Notes under the pieces: model-generated
Told to the model about the DNA's origin: nothing
Seen by the model: only the letters and a program-made list of their open reading frames with translations
Database searches by the model: none
NCBI GenBank assembly: GCA_028583605.1
Contig: CM053330.1
Location: 27,111,233-27,175,232 of the forward strand
Source of the DNA: Dastarcus helophoroides
Taxonomy: Eukaryota; Arthropoda; Insecta; Coleoptera; Bothrideridae
Length of the DNA: 64,000 nucleotides
Direction: 5' to 3'
Part shown: positions 20,761-30,834 of the stretch, one piece after another
Position numbering within the stretch: position 1 is the first letter of the stretch
How the letters are laid out: each line of letters opens with the position of its first letter
Program-made: the position numbers and the translations under genes

Positions 20761-20807
20761 AAACCAAATACCGGTTTCGATCTTGTTAGATCTCGTCAGT
20801 TTGGTAT
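20761..20807 (-). ncRNA. hammerhead ribozyme motif, left arm (mirror copy)
   Basis: The exact reverse complement of the right-arm motif, so all core and helix positions are the same on the minus strand. In a transcript crossing the whole repeat, only one of the two arms reads as a ribozyme. Confidence 0.75.
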
Positions 20808-20885
20808 ATCCAACTCGAATGCTAATAAACCTGTGAATGTTTTAGTACTTACTTGTCGGAACATTTATTAGCATTCGAGTTGGAT

Positions 20886-20932
20886 ATACCAAACTGACGA
20901 GATCTAACAAGATCGAAACCGGTATTTGGTTT
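20886..20932 (+). ncRNA. hammerhead ribozyme motif, right arm
   Basis: Helix I ACCAAA (20888-20893) pairs with TTTGGT (20925-20930). The core CTGACGA is at 20894-20900. Helix II GATCT (20901-20905) pairs with AGATC (20910-20914) around an AACA loop. GAAA follows at 20915-20918, then CCGG as a minimal helix III and a GTA cleavage triplet ending at 20924. All invariant core positions of the type-I hammerhead are met. A loopless CCGG helix III cannot form well in one molecule but could in a dimer, as proposed for other minimal hammerheads of retroelements and satellites. Confidence 0.75.
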
Positions 20933-20987
20933 CCAAACTTCGAATCTAATAAATGTTCAAACCTATTGGTCTGTGCATTATAGAATC

Positions 20988-22297
20988 TATTATGTCAAAA
21001 AGATTTGATTTAAAAGAGAGTAAAAATCACAATTGTTTGTAAACGCCTCGGTTGCACGGCAACATGATAACATGATGACGTGTTATAGAGTTATAATGCC
21101 AAAAGGCGTTATAGAAATTTAATGTATCTCAAGGTAGGCTCGTTATTGTAAGGATATTAATGTGTTTTAAAAACCCTAAAATCCAAAAAACAACAAACAA
21201 AATTTAAAAAACTCAGAAAGAAAGTATGAGGCTCTTCTGAGGCTTCTCAAAATGTCTACAATTATGGGTTGAACTTACAGTTGTAGATTTCACCTATATT
21301 TATAAATTGAACTTGCAAAGCGAGCTACCACAATTTACACACAATTGAAACTCTAAAACCAGGGTAGCCAATTTAGCAGCTTTTAACCTAAATTGAAAGG
21401 CAAAATATATATATTCGGATTTTTTACGGATCAAACATTTTAAGGACATCTTTAGGTCCTATATATTTAGGGCATGCAAGTATTGTAAAATGAGTTATTT
21501 TTTTTTAGTTTTCTCAGGATCTTTTTCGGGAGATTGTGCAACCTTAGGTGTGAGTGTAGTAAAATAACTAGTAGTGTTTTTTATTAATTTAGCCATTAAT
21601 ATTTTAATTTGGGAAGCTTTGTTTCATTTTTTCTAAACAACGCCAGACTTATAAAAGCTCACTAACCAGAGATTAAAGCGTCGAATTATTCCAAATGATA
21701 TTATAGTAGCAATGAATCATTTAAAATATCTATTAATAATTTATGGAAATTATTTGTTTATTGTCTGACTTATTCTGCCAGTAATATACATATTAAATTC
21801 GGCCTTCATTGTTAACGCCAGTTGGCGCTGCCATAACGAACCCCTGAATGACAGGATAACAGTTATTGATGCCCAATATTATATTCTAATAAATAACATG
21901 GATTATTGAAACTTTGCAGCTTCGTATTATAACGATGTAAATAAAAAAAAGCCTAAAACAACATTAATGTAAATCGTTTATTCGTTGTCACCCCAAATTT
22001 TATTCTACTCATTAACACTGAAAAGTTATCCAAAGAGAGGAAAATTAAAAACGTCAGAGAGATTAATGTTTGCATATCTAAAACGGGTTTTTTTGGTAAC
22101 TTTACCTCAAAAGTCCTTAAGCACCAAAGCATTTTATTGCTAAGTTGAAAACATTTAAAACTTTCAAAGTGGGACGCGAAATATCGAATTAGAAGTTCCA
22201 GGCCAAGTTGTAAAACACAAAGTTGGAATTCTAAATGGCGATAAATAACGAAAGAATTTTAAAATTTATTTGTGTCAGGGGAGTTCTTGATAGACTT
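20988..22297. other. intergenic, 3' flank of IR gene 2
   Basis: AT-rich, no recognised gene or element boundary. The part nearest 22297 should contain the IR gene 2 3' UTR (minus strand). Confidence 0.5.
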
Positions 22298-24259
22298 TCA
22301 AGCACTCGCCGACGAAATAAAAGTTTTTTCCAGTATGAATACGCCACACGACAAAAACATCCCTGCGAACCAAACTATAAAGAAAAGTTGCATGTCGCGC
22401 AAACTGAAGGCTCTTTTAAATTTGCGTCTGCTTCTCAAGGAGCGCTTGACTTTGCTGGTTATTATGAAACTGTCGGTGATGTCCCGAGCCCATTTGACAA
22501 GGAAACCACCCTCAACGAAGGTTATCAGTAAGGAGTTGATGCGCGTCAAGTATGGGGACCTCCTAGGAGCGATGAAACCCAAGAAGTAGAAAGTTGGGCA
22601 TTCGTCGATAACGTGCAACAGCAAACGTCCATTGGCATCCGTGTAGTTCAGCTCGATGTGGAGCTCAGCTTCGCTCTCCCTGAGAGTGGCAGCCGACTTC
22701 CCCAATTTCGTCGCCATATCCAACGCGTCGCCATCGACGACGATGACTTTCTTGCTTAAGCGTCTGAATAGATCCGATTCGTTGTCGGATTGGAACAAGG
22801 TGGAAGCATCGACGATTTCCAGACCGCTTTTGTCTAGTTCTTGGAGCGTGTTGATATCTTTGTAATAACTTATTTTGGAGAATGAGCTGACTAAACTGCC
22901 TTGAAATAGACTCGAGAATGTTAAGTTGAATAAGAGGATGCCAACGAGGAAGCAGATTTGCCTTGGGGTCGGCTTAATCCTTTGGGATGTTCCTATGAAG
23001 AAGGCGAAGATTTTTAATAGGTCAGAGTGATGAGCCAGCGGTGGCGCCAAAAGATGATTCCAGATTAGCATCGAGAGGATGATGATTAAAGCCATGGATA
23101 ACCAAATGGTGGATCGGAGGCACAAATAAGGTTTTAGCCAGCGGGGGATTTTGGGGGCTTTTTTGGTTGCCACGCAAATGGTTTCTTTAGAGAACATCGT
23201 CGTGTATTTGATTTTATCGGTTTTGTATTTGATTACAAATCTGGAGTTGGCCGCAAAGTCCGCTCGGTTGCTGACGATGTCAGCGAGGCTGCCACCTGAA
23301 GCGCTTCCATTAGGAAAAAAGTAACCTTCCGAATTAGTTTCCTTGACGATGAAAGTGAAATTCATTATTTCCGCCAGACATCCAATTATGAAGGCATCTC
23401 TGCCGGCGAAGCCTTTGGCTTTGGTCAAATTATTATAGAGTGGGTTGTACTGTAGGAAACCAGGTGGGTATTTTAGAAAAGTGGGGTGCCTATTGAACAG
23501 CGAAACGATCAAGGGGTACTGCTCCAAATTTTTTAGAGTGTTTAGTAAATTGGACGAATCTTTCTGCAGGTCGTTTTGATGAAAATAAAGGAGGGCGCCC
23601 CATGTATTTTCCCCCGTCCTTTTAAACGGTTTATAGACGAAAAAATACTCTGGTGTACAAGGGGAAACGACTACCGCATTCAGTATTTTGTATTCGCTCC
23701 ACAAAAAAGCTAAAATGTTTGCTGCTTCTTCCTGTAGAATGCCCGATGGTTGGCAAAGAAAAATCACGTACCTACTTTTGCCCAACGCGAGAACGGATTG
23801 CTCCTGGTTCAAAAAAGCCCTAAAATCAAAACTATTCCAAACCATAATTATCACCACGTAAGCCGTCTGTAATGAGTACATCATAACTTTCTTTTTTTCC
23901 AAATACGAGATGAATTCGTTTTCATTTTGTCCTGATAAAACGCTTGTGTTGAAGCTTCTGAAAAACGACTCGTTGCTACTGATTATGTTATGCTCTTGGA
24001 GTCGAAAAAGAGCGTCTCGGCCGAAATTCGACAAAAACTCCTTGTACATTAAAGTGGAAAAATCGTGCATTTGCCAGTGTTTCGTCAGATTGTCATCCAC
24101 TACGATATAAACATAAAAACTCTTAACGAATTCGACGTAGCTACGTAGAATTTGCCAAAATATTTCGTGGCGTCTGTGGCAATTTTCAACGGTGGGATTG
24201 ATTGAACTGGAAATGTCTGCCATCGATTTCATCTCATTGTACAACATTAGCTCACTCAT
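22298..24259 (-). CDS. divergent ionotropic receptor (IR), intronless, gene 2
   Basis: A 653-residue single-exon IR. The first ligand-binding lobe contains FPNGSASGGSLADIVSNRAD and SRFVIKYKTDKIKYTTMFS. KKAPKIPRWLKPYLC leads to M1 (about 382-402), then the pore loop, M2 (about 434-460), the second lobe with LRESEAELHIELNYTDANGR and ECPTFYFLGFIAPRRSPYL, and M3 (about 622-646). It shares these blocks and LFNRHPTFLKYPPGFLQYN with genes 1 and 3, so they are paralogues. Oddity: the start at 24259 (MSELMLYNEMKS) gives no signal peptide, and an in-frame TAA lies only 12 bases upstream. The true N-terminus may therefore come from an unseen exon, or the 5' end has changed. It is transcribed away from gene 3. 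Confidence 0.92.
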   Translation of the reverse strand: MSELMLYNEMKSMADISSSINPTVENCHRRHEIFWQILRSYVEFVKSFYVYIVVDDNLTKHWQMHDFSTLMYKEFLSNFGRDALFRLQEHNIISSNESFFRSFNTSVLSGQNENEFISYLEKKKVMMYSLQTAYVVIIMVWNSFDFRAFLNQEQSVLALGKSRYVIFLCQPSGILQEEAANILAFLWSEYKILNAVVVSPCTPEYFFVYKPFKRTGENTWGALLYFHQNDLQKDSSNLLNTLKNLEQYPLIVSLFNRHPTFLKYPPGFLQYNPLYNNLTKAKGFAGRDAFIIGCLAEIMNFTFIVKETNSEGYFFPNGSASGGSLADIVSNRADFAANSRFVIKYKTDKIKYTTMFSKETICVATKKAPKIPRWLKPYLCLRSTIWLSMALIIILSMLIWNHLLAPPLAHHSDLLKIFAFFIGTSQRIKPTPRQICFLVGILLFNLTFSSLFQGSLVSSFSKISYYKDINTLQELDKSGLEIVDASTLFQSDNESDLFRRLSKKVIVVDGDALDMATKLGKSAATLRESEAELHIELNYTDANGRLLLHVIDECPTFYFLGFIAPRRSPYLTRINSLLITFVEGGFLVKWARDITDSFIITSKVKRSLRSRRKFKRAFSLRDMQLFFIVWFAGMFLSCGVFILEKTFISSASA

Positions 24260-25115
24260 TGAAGAACATTACTGTTACTCAAAAAATATGTTAATCAAAC
24301 GGATATGATATGAGTAGCTCAAAATCCTCCCCCTTGTTACCTTTGGTAGGGTTATAATCACTAAGATGTGCTGACATTTGATTATTTTTTACACATGCAA
24401 GTGAATACGCGCAGTTTACGTTTGCACCTTAAAAAACCATAACGTGGGAAATAAAATTGCTCGAACGAGTGGCATGATTTATAGTTTATTTCTGCCTTAT
24501 GGCCCTTTTAATAGTAGTGGCGTGTTTTTAAATTAATATTGAAGCGTATTTACGAGTAGTTTAATTTGTTATCATGCTAAACAGTGATCAAACTAATCTC
24601 TAAGTTCACGGAAATTGCTTTGTTTTCTATTTTATAAACAAAGTTTAATCGATCGAATATCAAACATGTATGTATTAGTATTATCATCTTTAAAACACCT
24701 AAGGCGCTCATGAAAATACATGCCCCTACCTATGCAAATCTTTAAGAATGCTTAATTAATAATGCAATAACTTGAGCTTACAACATGTTTATTCTTAGTG
24801 ACACATAAAAAATGTCTTAATAGAAGTTTGAGAAAATTCATGTTTTTACGATTTTGTTCTATGTAATTTTGACTCCTAGTTAAAGCGTTATAATCAAAAA
24901 AAATCAGAGTTATACCATAAAGCTCTCAAGTTTCAAAATTTAAAAGCTTTAACTATTTTCTCCGATTTGAGGGCAGCATAATTTTAAAATATTATTTCTT
25001 TTTTCAAAATGTCCTAAGGTGAAGACGTTTTTATTACATAATTAAAAACTGACATCATTCACTTGATAGTCCGGTCATAGAGCAGATGAAATATTTTAGG
25101 TAACTGCCCTGCAGT
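24260..25115. other. intergenic between divergent IR genes 2 and 3, left part
   Basis: Presumed promoter side of gene 2. No clear TATA box or repeat boundary seen. Confidence 0.5.
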
Positions 25116-25416
25116 TAGGGTTGCCACCTGTGACTTTCAAATTTACGGGAGATTAACTTATAAAAAAGAGTTTTGCAATATTTTACGAGAGATTATTAGA
25201 ATTGGAATTTTGTTTGTCGTTCAGAAACATTTGATTACCAAAAAGAAACGGTCTTCATCTCCAAATAATAACTGAATTACAGTTGCGGACTTGCATACCT
25301 AAATTGACTAAAAAAAGGTCTTTAACTTATCTTTCAAAATACAGGAGGTTTTCTCTCAAATACGGGAATACGGGAGACAGCATTTTTTCCAAAATATGGG
25401 AGATCTGGCAACCCTA
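25116..25416. mobile_element. hAT-like MITE, 301 bp
   Basis: Ends TAGGGTTGCCA and, inverted, TGGCAACCCTA. Direct duplications CCTGCAGT (25108-25115) and CCTGCAGG (25417-25424) match at 7 of 8 positions. The interior contains repeated ACGGGAGA-like boxes near both ends. No coding capacity. An 8-bp duplication fits the hAT superfamily. Confidence 0.78.
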
Positions 25417-25424
25417 CCTGCAGG

Positions 25425-26462
25425 GAAGTAGATAGATCGGGAATCAGACGAATCAATCCACCCTGATTTAAATTATACATAAATGAAACAATATCCAAAA
25501 AATCGCAAAATATTCAGAATTTTTCTTTAATTGTTATAAAGAGGATTTCCAATGGTTATTTTGATCAAATGGGTTTGGTTTCTGTTTAATTAGAGAAAAA
25601 TTATACCAATTCGTTTTCTTTCAAAAATACTTTAAAATTTGGAAAAAAATGTCGAATGTTATTAAGTCTTTTGAGGGAAAATTCATAGTTTCGAAATTAA
25701 ACCGAAAACTTCTGAAATATTCAAAATTATTAAAAAACAATTTACATTTGTCAACCAACCTTTGGGGAAAAAGAATAAGAATATAAACCTGGAATTGCGA
25801 GATATAGCTCAACGCTCAACCCATGCGCAACTCCTTTGACTCTACATTATATTATTTAATAGTAAACTAACTAATATTATTTACCTCTGATTCCTTTCAA
25901 ATGCGTCTTGTAATACACAAATACCGCTAATTTTTTTCGACTAATTATTCCAAAAATAATTGGAAAATATGAAATGACTAAAATGCCAAAGTTTTTCCTG
26001 TTGAACGCAATTAATTAAAAACAATATCTCATTAGCATATGATATATTATTAGGAAATATGTTGCAGCTCAAAAATTAACGATCATTGACGCATCATAGC
26101 TTACTAATTGGATATTATTTTAAATAAAACTAATGAGAAATATCCCGGATAACAAATTTACACTTGCTTTGATGTAAAATCACACAAAGCTTTTCAAACT
26201 CGACGTTTAGAAAATTACGAATTACGTATGCAAAGTGATAAGTAAATAAAGCACCTCGATTGTGATAGTTATTTATAAACCACAAAATACACTGTAATTA
26301 AATTCAATTAATTTGAAGTTCGTCAGCACCCCACATATCCAGAGGTTACTTTTTCTTTGACAGACTTGAGTACATACTCGGAAATGTAAAGTGTCCCTTG
26401 TAATTTAATTTGTTGGTTTTGCACAACTTATGTTGATAAATTACTTCATCCTGTCCTGAATA
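25425..26462. other. intergenic, upstream of IR gene 3
   Basis: AT-rich, with a short AAATTTCGA-like patch near 25620-25700. No gene recognised. Confidence 0.5.
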
Positions 26463-26470
26463 ATATATAA
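26463..26470 (+). promoter_or_regulatory. putative TATA box of IR gene 3
   Basis: TATATAAA lies 52 bases upstream of the start codon, leaving room for an initiator about 30 bases on and a short leader. Such sequences occur by chance in AT-rich DNA. Confidence 0.4.
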
Positions 26471-26521
26471 ATCCAGGTACAAGTCTACGCACATTAAATC
26501 TGTTCCCGTCACAACACCAAA

Positions 26522-28537
26522 ATGCTATTAATCACCCCCCTCGCAGGTTTGCTGACTCCGGTTTTAACCCACATACTACTACCGGAGAAATCGGTGAATT
26601 TCTGCTCCACGCTCAAAACGGACCTCCAGTGGAAGGTATACAGAGATCATTTCGATTTCTTCGACTGGGCAACCCTCGTCACCCTAAACACGCAAGACCA
26701 TGCCGCAGACGTCGACGAATTCACCGACTTTTTGGCCAAACTCATACGAGAATCGGGCGCAATGGGCGCCGCCGTCAAACTCCGAAAGAACTACCTCCAA
26801 CGCCACCCGATCGCCCCCAAAATGAGATTCGATCTCCACCCGGGGATTTGGCACGATGGTAACATTTCGGATGAGCGTGGTTTTTGCGGGAACGAATGGC
26901 GGCGCATCACCAAGTACTCGACGGATTCCGCTCACGTATACTTCATCATCGTTTGGGACGCGGAAACACTCGAGGACTTCCTGGATTCGAACCCAGAGTA
27001 CGTTCTGAAGCGAGGACGGGGTATGTACGCGATTTTTTTCGTAAGTTATGAGGAGTGCTTGGATTGGAAAAAGGCAGTTAGTCGAGTTTTGGTCAGATTG
27101 TGGCGCCAATTTCAAATCCTGAACGTGATCGCTCAAGCACCTTGTTCTTGTCAAGCTGAGCAAATTTTTATTTATAAGCCGTTTTATAAGGTGACAGCTG
27201 ATGACTGGGGGGTTATCAAGAATTACTCTTTGGATGAATTGCAGTTTAATAATAGACCACTCATGAATACCGTGAGGAATTTGCAGAGGTACCCATTGAA
27301 GATTTCAACATTTAATCGACCTCCGAGTCTGATGAGGGAAGTCCCTAATTTTCTGAAGCGCAACATCTTGTATTCAGATTTTAGTAAGGCGAAAGGTTAC
27401 GCCGGGTTGGATGCTTTCGTCATGGGAAGCTTTGGTGCCATCATGAACTTTTCCATTCTCATATTTGAAAGTCGCTGGTTCGGAGGACGTCTCCCCAATG
27501 GAACTTTCTACGGTAACTTGGGTGACGTTGTTAACAAAAAAGTTGATTTTGCTGCAAATGCTCGCTTTTTAAATGATTATGGGACTAAAGATATTGAGTT
27601 CACCACCATCTATGACAATGACGAAATGTGCATCGCTGTTCCCAAGTCTTTACCAATACCTAAATGGCTAATGCTCTATCACTGTTTCAGCTTGATGTCT
27701 TGGTCCAGTTTCCTCATCATTATTTTAGTGACTGTCATATTTTGGAAGCTACTAGCTAAGAAGACCAAAGGTTGGTTAGACATATTCCGTTTGTTCGTGG
27801 GGGCCCCAGGAAAATTCGATGCAGGATTCATCGAAAAAATCTTCCTCTCTTCCGTCTTAATTTTCAATGTAATCATCCTGGGTATATTTCAGGGTACTTT
27901 GGTCACATCCTTCACGACCATTTCGTACTATAAAGACATGGATACACTCGAGAATCTAGACAACTCAGGTCTTCGCATCGCAAGCACTCTGCGTCTTTTC
28001 GAAGGTGATAATTCTGAAAGGATGCGTAGCCTGGCGAAGAAAATGGTAGACGTCAAAACGTTCAATGGGGTTGTCACCGCAGTAAGGCAGAGAAAAGTAG
28101 CCGCTGTTATCAGGAAAAGCGAAGCTGAGATTGTTACAGAACTCTACTATACCGATAATGATAGTAAACCTTTGGTGCATCTGATGAAAGAATGTCCAAA
28201 GTCATATTTTTTGTGCTACGCGGTGCCTAAAGATTCCCCATACGTGAAACGCTTCAATAAGCTGTTGGTGAGATTCCTTGAGGGCGGATTCCTCGTGAAA
28301 TGGAACCGAGACGTCATCAATAGCATACTAATAAGCAGCAAAGTAAAAAGATCGCTAACTGTGGAGAAGTCAAGCTACAAAAGAGCTTTTGATTTACATG
28401 ACATGCAAGGCGCATTCTATATATGGATTTTTGGAATAGCTATCTCAATTACCACCTTTTTAGTAGAACTTAACTGGCGTCTTATAAAAAAATGTATTTC
28501 TAGTTCAGATTCTAAATTGTTTGGTAATAAACTCTAA
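26522..28537 (+). CDS. divergent ionotropic receptor (IR), intronless, gene 3
   Basis: A 671-residue single-exon IR with a hydrophobic signal sequence (MLLITPLAGLLTPVLTHILL). After the variable extracellular region, LFNRPPSL-like TFNRPPSLMREVPNFLKRN opens the first ligand-binding lobe; NARFLNDYGTKDIEFTTIY lies inside it. KSLPIPKWLMLYHCF precedes M1 (about 394-412). WLDIFRLFVGAP marks the pore loop (about 417-428), M2 is at about 438-466, the second lobe holds RKSEAEIVTELYYTDNDSKP and ECPKSYFLCYAVPKDSPYV, and M3 is at about 627-650. FDLHDMQGAFYIWIFG closely matches gene 1. Complete and open. Its first 400 bases are markedly GC-richer than the surroundings and than genes 1 and 2. Likely a chemoreceptor subunit in sensory neuron membranes; ligand unknown. 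Confidence 0.93.
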   Translation: MLLITPLAGLLTPVLTHILLPEKSVNFCSTLKTDLQWKVYRDHFDFFDWATLVTLNTQDHAADVDEFTDFLAKLIRESGAMGAAVKLRKNYLQRHPIAPKMRFDLHPGIWHDGNISDERGFCGNEWRRITKYSTDSAHVYFIIVWDAETLEDFLDSNPEYVLKRGRGMYAIFFVSYEECLDWKKAVSRVLVRLWRQFQILNVIAQAPCSCQAEQIFIYKPFYKVTADDWGVIKNYSLDELQFNNRPLMNTVRNLQRYPLKISTFNRPPSLMREVPNFLKRNILYSDFSKAKGYAGLDAFVMGSFGAIMNFSILIFESRWFGGRLPNGTFYGNLGDVVNKKVDFAANARFLNDYGTKDIEFTTIYDNDEMCIAVPKSLPIPKWLMLYHCFSLMSWSSFLIIILVTVIFWKLLAKKTKGWLDIFRLFVGAPGKFDAGFIEKIFLSSVLIFNVIILGIFQGTLVTSFTTISYYKDMDTLENLDNSGLRIASTLRLFEGDNSERMRSLAKKMVDVKTFNGVVTAVRQRKVAAVIRKSEAEIVTELYYTDNDSKPLVHLMKECPKSYFLCYAVPKDSPYVKRFNKLLVRFLEGGFLVKWNRDVINSILISSKVKRSLTVEKSSYKRAFDLHDMQGAFYIWIFGIAISITTFLVELNWRLIKKCISSSDSKLFGNKL

Positions 28538-28739
28538 ATAAATTAAGAATATTACCTCTACTTTGTAACACTGAAATTTGTTTCGAATTTTTAAAAATAA
28601 CATTTAAACAAGAAGATTGGAGGTCAAAATTCCGAACACTCAAAATTATTTTAAAAAATCCAAATGACCGAGTTGATAGCAAAAATTTGCACCAAAATCT
28701 TGATTTTACTACTTTGTATAACGCTGAAATAGTAGTTTG
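28538..28739. other. IR gene 3 3' flank
   Basis: TAAATAAATTAAG directly follows the stop codon and could supply a polyadenylation signal. Otherwise AT-rich with tract-like patches. Confidence 0.4.
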
Positions 28740-28856
28740 TGCAACAAGAGCGGATATGATGTCCATATCGCACGAGAACGAAGTTTGAGCACGACGCCGA
28801 AGGCGGAGTGCCTCAATCGTTCGAGTGCGATATGGACAATCCGCTCGAGTTGTACA
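28740..28856. repeat. short palindromic repeat, copy B (GAGCGGATATGAT family)
   Basis: The left arm 28740-28781 contains GAGCGGATATGATGTCCATA then TCGCACGAGAACGA. The right arm 28817-28856 is its imperfect reverse complement (TCGTTCGAGTGCGATATGGA then CAATCCGCTCG). The centre, GCACGACGCCGAAGGCGGAGTGC split by GAA, is a second nested GC-rich hairpin. A shorter copy lies at 3815-3876. Confidence 0.8.
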
Positions 28857-29285
28857 GCGAATTTTTCCCACGACCACGATCCCTCAAAAACAAAAATACG
28901 ATTTAACAAATATTTTTTTTTGTTAAATATGTCAACTCAACAAATTCTATGGTACTATTTTGAACCTAAAAATGACATGCGTTCTTATCGCATGGTCATG
29001 ATTGGACCAATCACTACGCGACTTACGTTATATCCGTTCACTAGACTGATATGGCCTATCTATCCTGCTCGTAAGTTATAAAGAAAACAGTAAATATACG
29101 GGTGGGAGTGGGAAAAGGCTATTTCAAAGTTGGAAAGAGAAATGCCAATTAAATGTTGTTTGCTACGCAACCCATGACACAAGATTGAAAGTTATCACAT
29201 TACGTTGACTCTTGTAACTTTGGTAACATTGTATATCTGGTTAGAAAAAGAAAATCTAAATACATATCAGAATAAATATCTAAAC
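28857..29285. other. intergenic, nothing recognised
   Basis: Moderately complex sequence with an open frame of 114 codons (28737-29081) that overlaps the palindrome and shows no family resemblance. I do not call a gene. Confidence 0.45.
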
Positions 29286-30130
29286 GTAAAGAATCTGTCA
29301 AAGTTATTTTTAAAAATCCAAATTTTTCAAACTTGAAGCCGAAACTTCAATTAAAAACGTGAAAATTGAGTCTCGCAATTTCAAGCAGAAAATTCAGATA
29401 TTGAAACTGAAGGAGGATATTTCGTAGAAAAAATTCAAAACAGAAATCCTAATATGAAAGTAGACACTTCGTAAAAAAGGTCAAAATTATTAGAAAACCT
29501 CCAGATCACTAAGTTTAAAACGAAAACTTAAGTTTTTTAATATGCAAAAGCGAATTTTGAAATTAAGAGGAGAAAATCCAAATATCAAAATTGAAGGTCG
29601 ACATTTTATAAAAAAACAGTCAACATTATTTTTTAAAAACCAAATTTTCGAGGTTCAAGTGGAAATTTCAACTGAAAACGTAAGTTTTCTATTTTATAAC
29701 ACTGAAAATTGTGTCTTGAAACTTCAGTCAGAAAATTCAAATATCGAAACTGAAGATTAAAATTGAGCAAAAGAAGTCTCGAAGATTCGAAAAAAAAACG
29801 AAACATCTAAATTGAAGGTCGAAATTTAGTTAAAAAGGCAAAATTATTTTAAAACATCTAAATCTTTGAGTTTAAAGCGGTAATTTTTATAAAAAAACTT
29901 GAGCACGATGAAAAGCACGTCTCGGAATGTGGAGAAAAAATCCAAATATCGGTATCGAAGTCAAAATTTAAAAAAATAAAAAAGCCAAAAATTCAGTTTC
30001 TTTAAGTTTAAAGTGAAAAATTCTATCATAAAATTCCAATTATCGGTTTACACTCGAAAATTCAAAAAAAAAAAAATGACGAGATTAGGGTAGAAATAAA
30101 AAGTTTTCCTGAAAAATGTAGAAATTTAAT
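29286..30130. repeat. AAATTTCGA-type degenerate tract
   Basis: Recurring blocks such as AAATTGAAGGTCGACATTTT and AAATTGAAGGTCGAAATTTA show a longer shared phrase than in other tracts, suggesting local duplication of an AATATCnAAnTTGAAGGTCGA unit. Confidence 0.65.
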
Positions 30131-30264
30131 ATGTAAAGTTTGATTAAGTCGACTTTTCAAAAAATGATTCCAGTAATTTATTATTTTTTTCAATAGCGTA
30201 ATTTCGTCCAATTAAGTCCAAAAATCGGTCATGAATTACGACTGTAACGTGATAATCGACATAT

Positions 30265-30605
30265 TGTAACGAAATGTAAATTATAGAATTTAGTACGTAA
30301 AAAATTTTTCCTAGAAAGCTTTGATAAGGGGAAAACGGCCGCGATAACGGAGCAAACGGCAGATAAGCGTTCCAGAAATTTCGGCAAACGATACACCTTA
30401 TCTGCGGGATTTTTCTAGAACCTGGGAGCCAAAAGTATATAAAGCCGTCGCCTTACCCTCGAAACAGTTAATTAGAGTCAGTCAGTGTAATTAGTGAGTT
30501 AGTAGTTAGAAGTAAATAAGTGAGTTTATTATTCAGTTGTAGTACTCCGAGTTTAGTTTGGTAATAAAGTGTTAATAATCAATTCGAACCGATAAGCGCG
30601 TAACA
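30265..30605 (+). repeat. probable solo LTR
   Basis: About 341 bp from TGTAACG to CGTAACA, that is, TG...CA ends with short inverted similarity. It holds a TATATAAA (30436-30443), an insect-type initiator AGTCAGTCAGTG (30476-30487) and AATAAAG near 30563, the expected LTR promoter and polyadenylation order. No clear flanking target duplication or adjacent internal gag/pol was found, so a solo LTR is inferred. Confidence 0.5.
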
Positions 30606-30834
30606 ATCTGTACGTCACACTGACTAACAGTCATTTTTCAATGGCAAATTTCGAAGTGTTTCCCAATTTAAACATGTAGAAGATAGTATCATCATCTAAA
30701 ATCCAGAGCAGGCTTTCCTCTAGCCAAAAAGCTATATTACAACCGATTTGGTGCAAAATACCCTAGAGATAACCAATTTTATGACGAAAGGTCGAGTTTT
30801 TTGGCATTTCCCGATAATAGAATAAACCACGACC
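30606..30834. other. intergenic
   Basis: No feature recognised. Confidence 0.4.

Larger units (their letters stand above)
20706..20987. repeat. perfect 124-bp inverted repeat (hairpin) with ribozyme-bearing arms
   Basis: The left arm 20706-20829 and right arm 20864-20987 are exact reverse complements by my base-by-base reading, around a 34-base spacer. Each arm, read outward from the spacer, contains a hammerhead-ribozyme consensus. Identity over 124 bp in a region otherwise full of decay means the duplication is very recent, conserved by gene conversion, or an assembly artefact. The head-to-head layout resembles the palindromic PLE terminus at 63671-63869. Confidence 0.95.

Noticed and set aside
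26684..27163. 159-codon minus-strand open frame
   Set aside because: It lies wholly antisense to IR gene 3 in its GC-rich part and encodes nothing recognisable; high GC lowers the stop codon frequency there.
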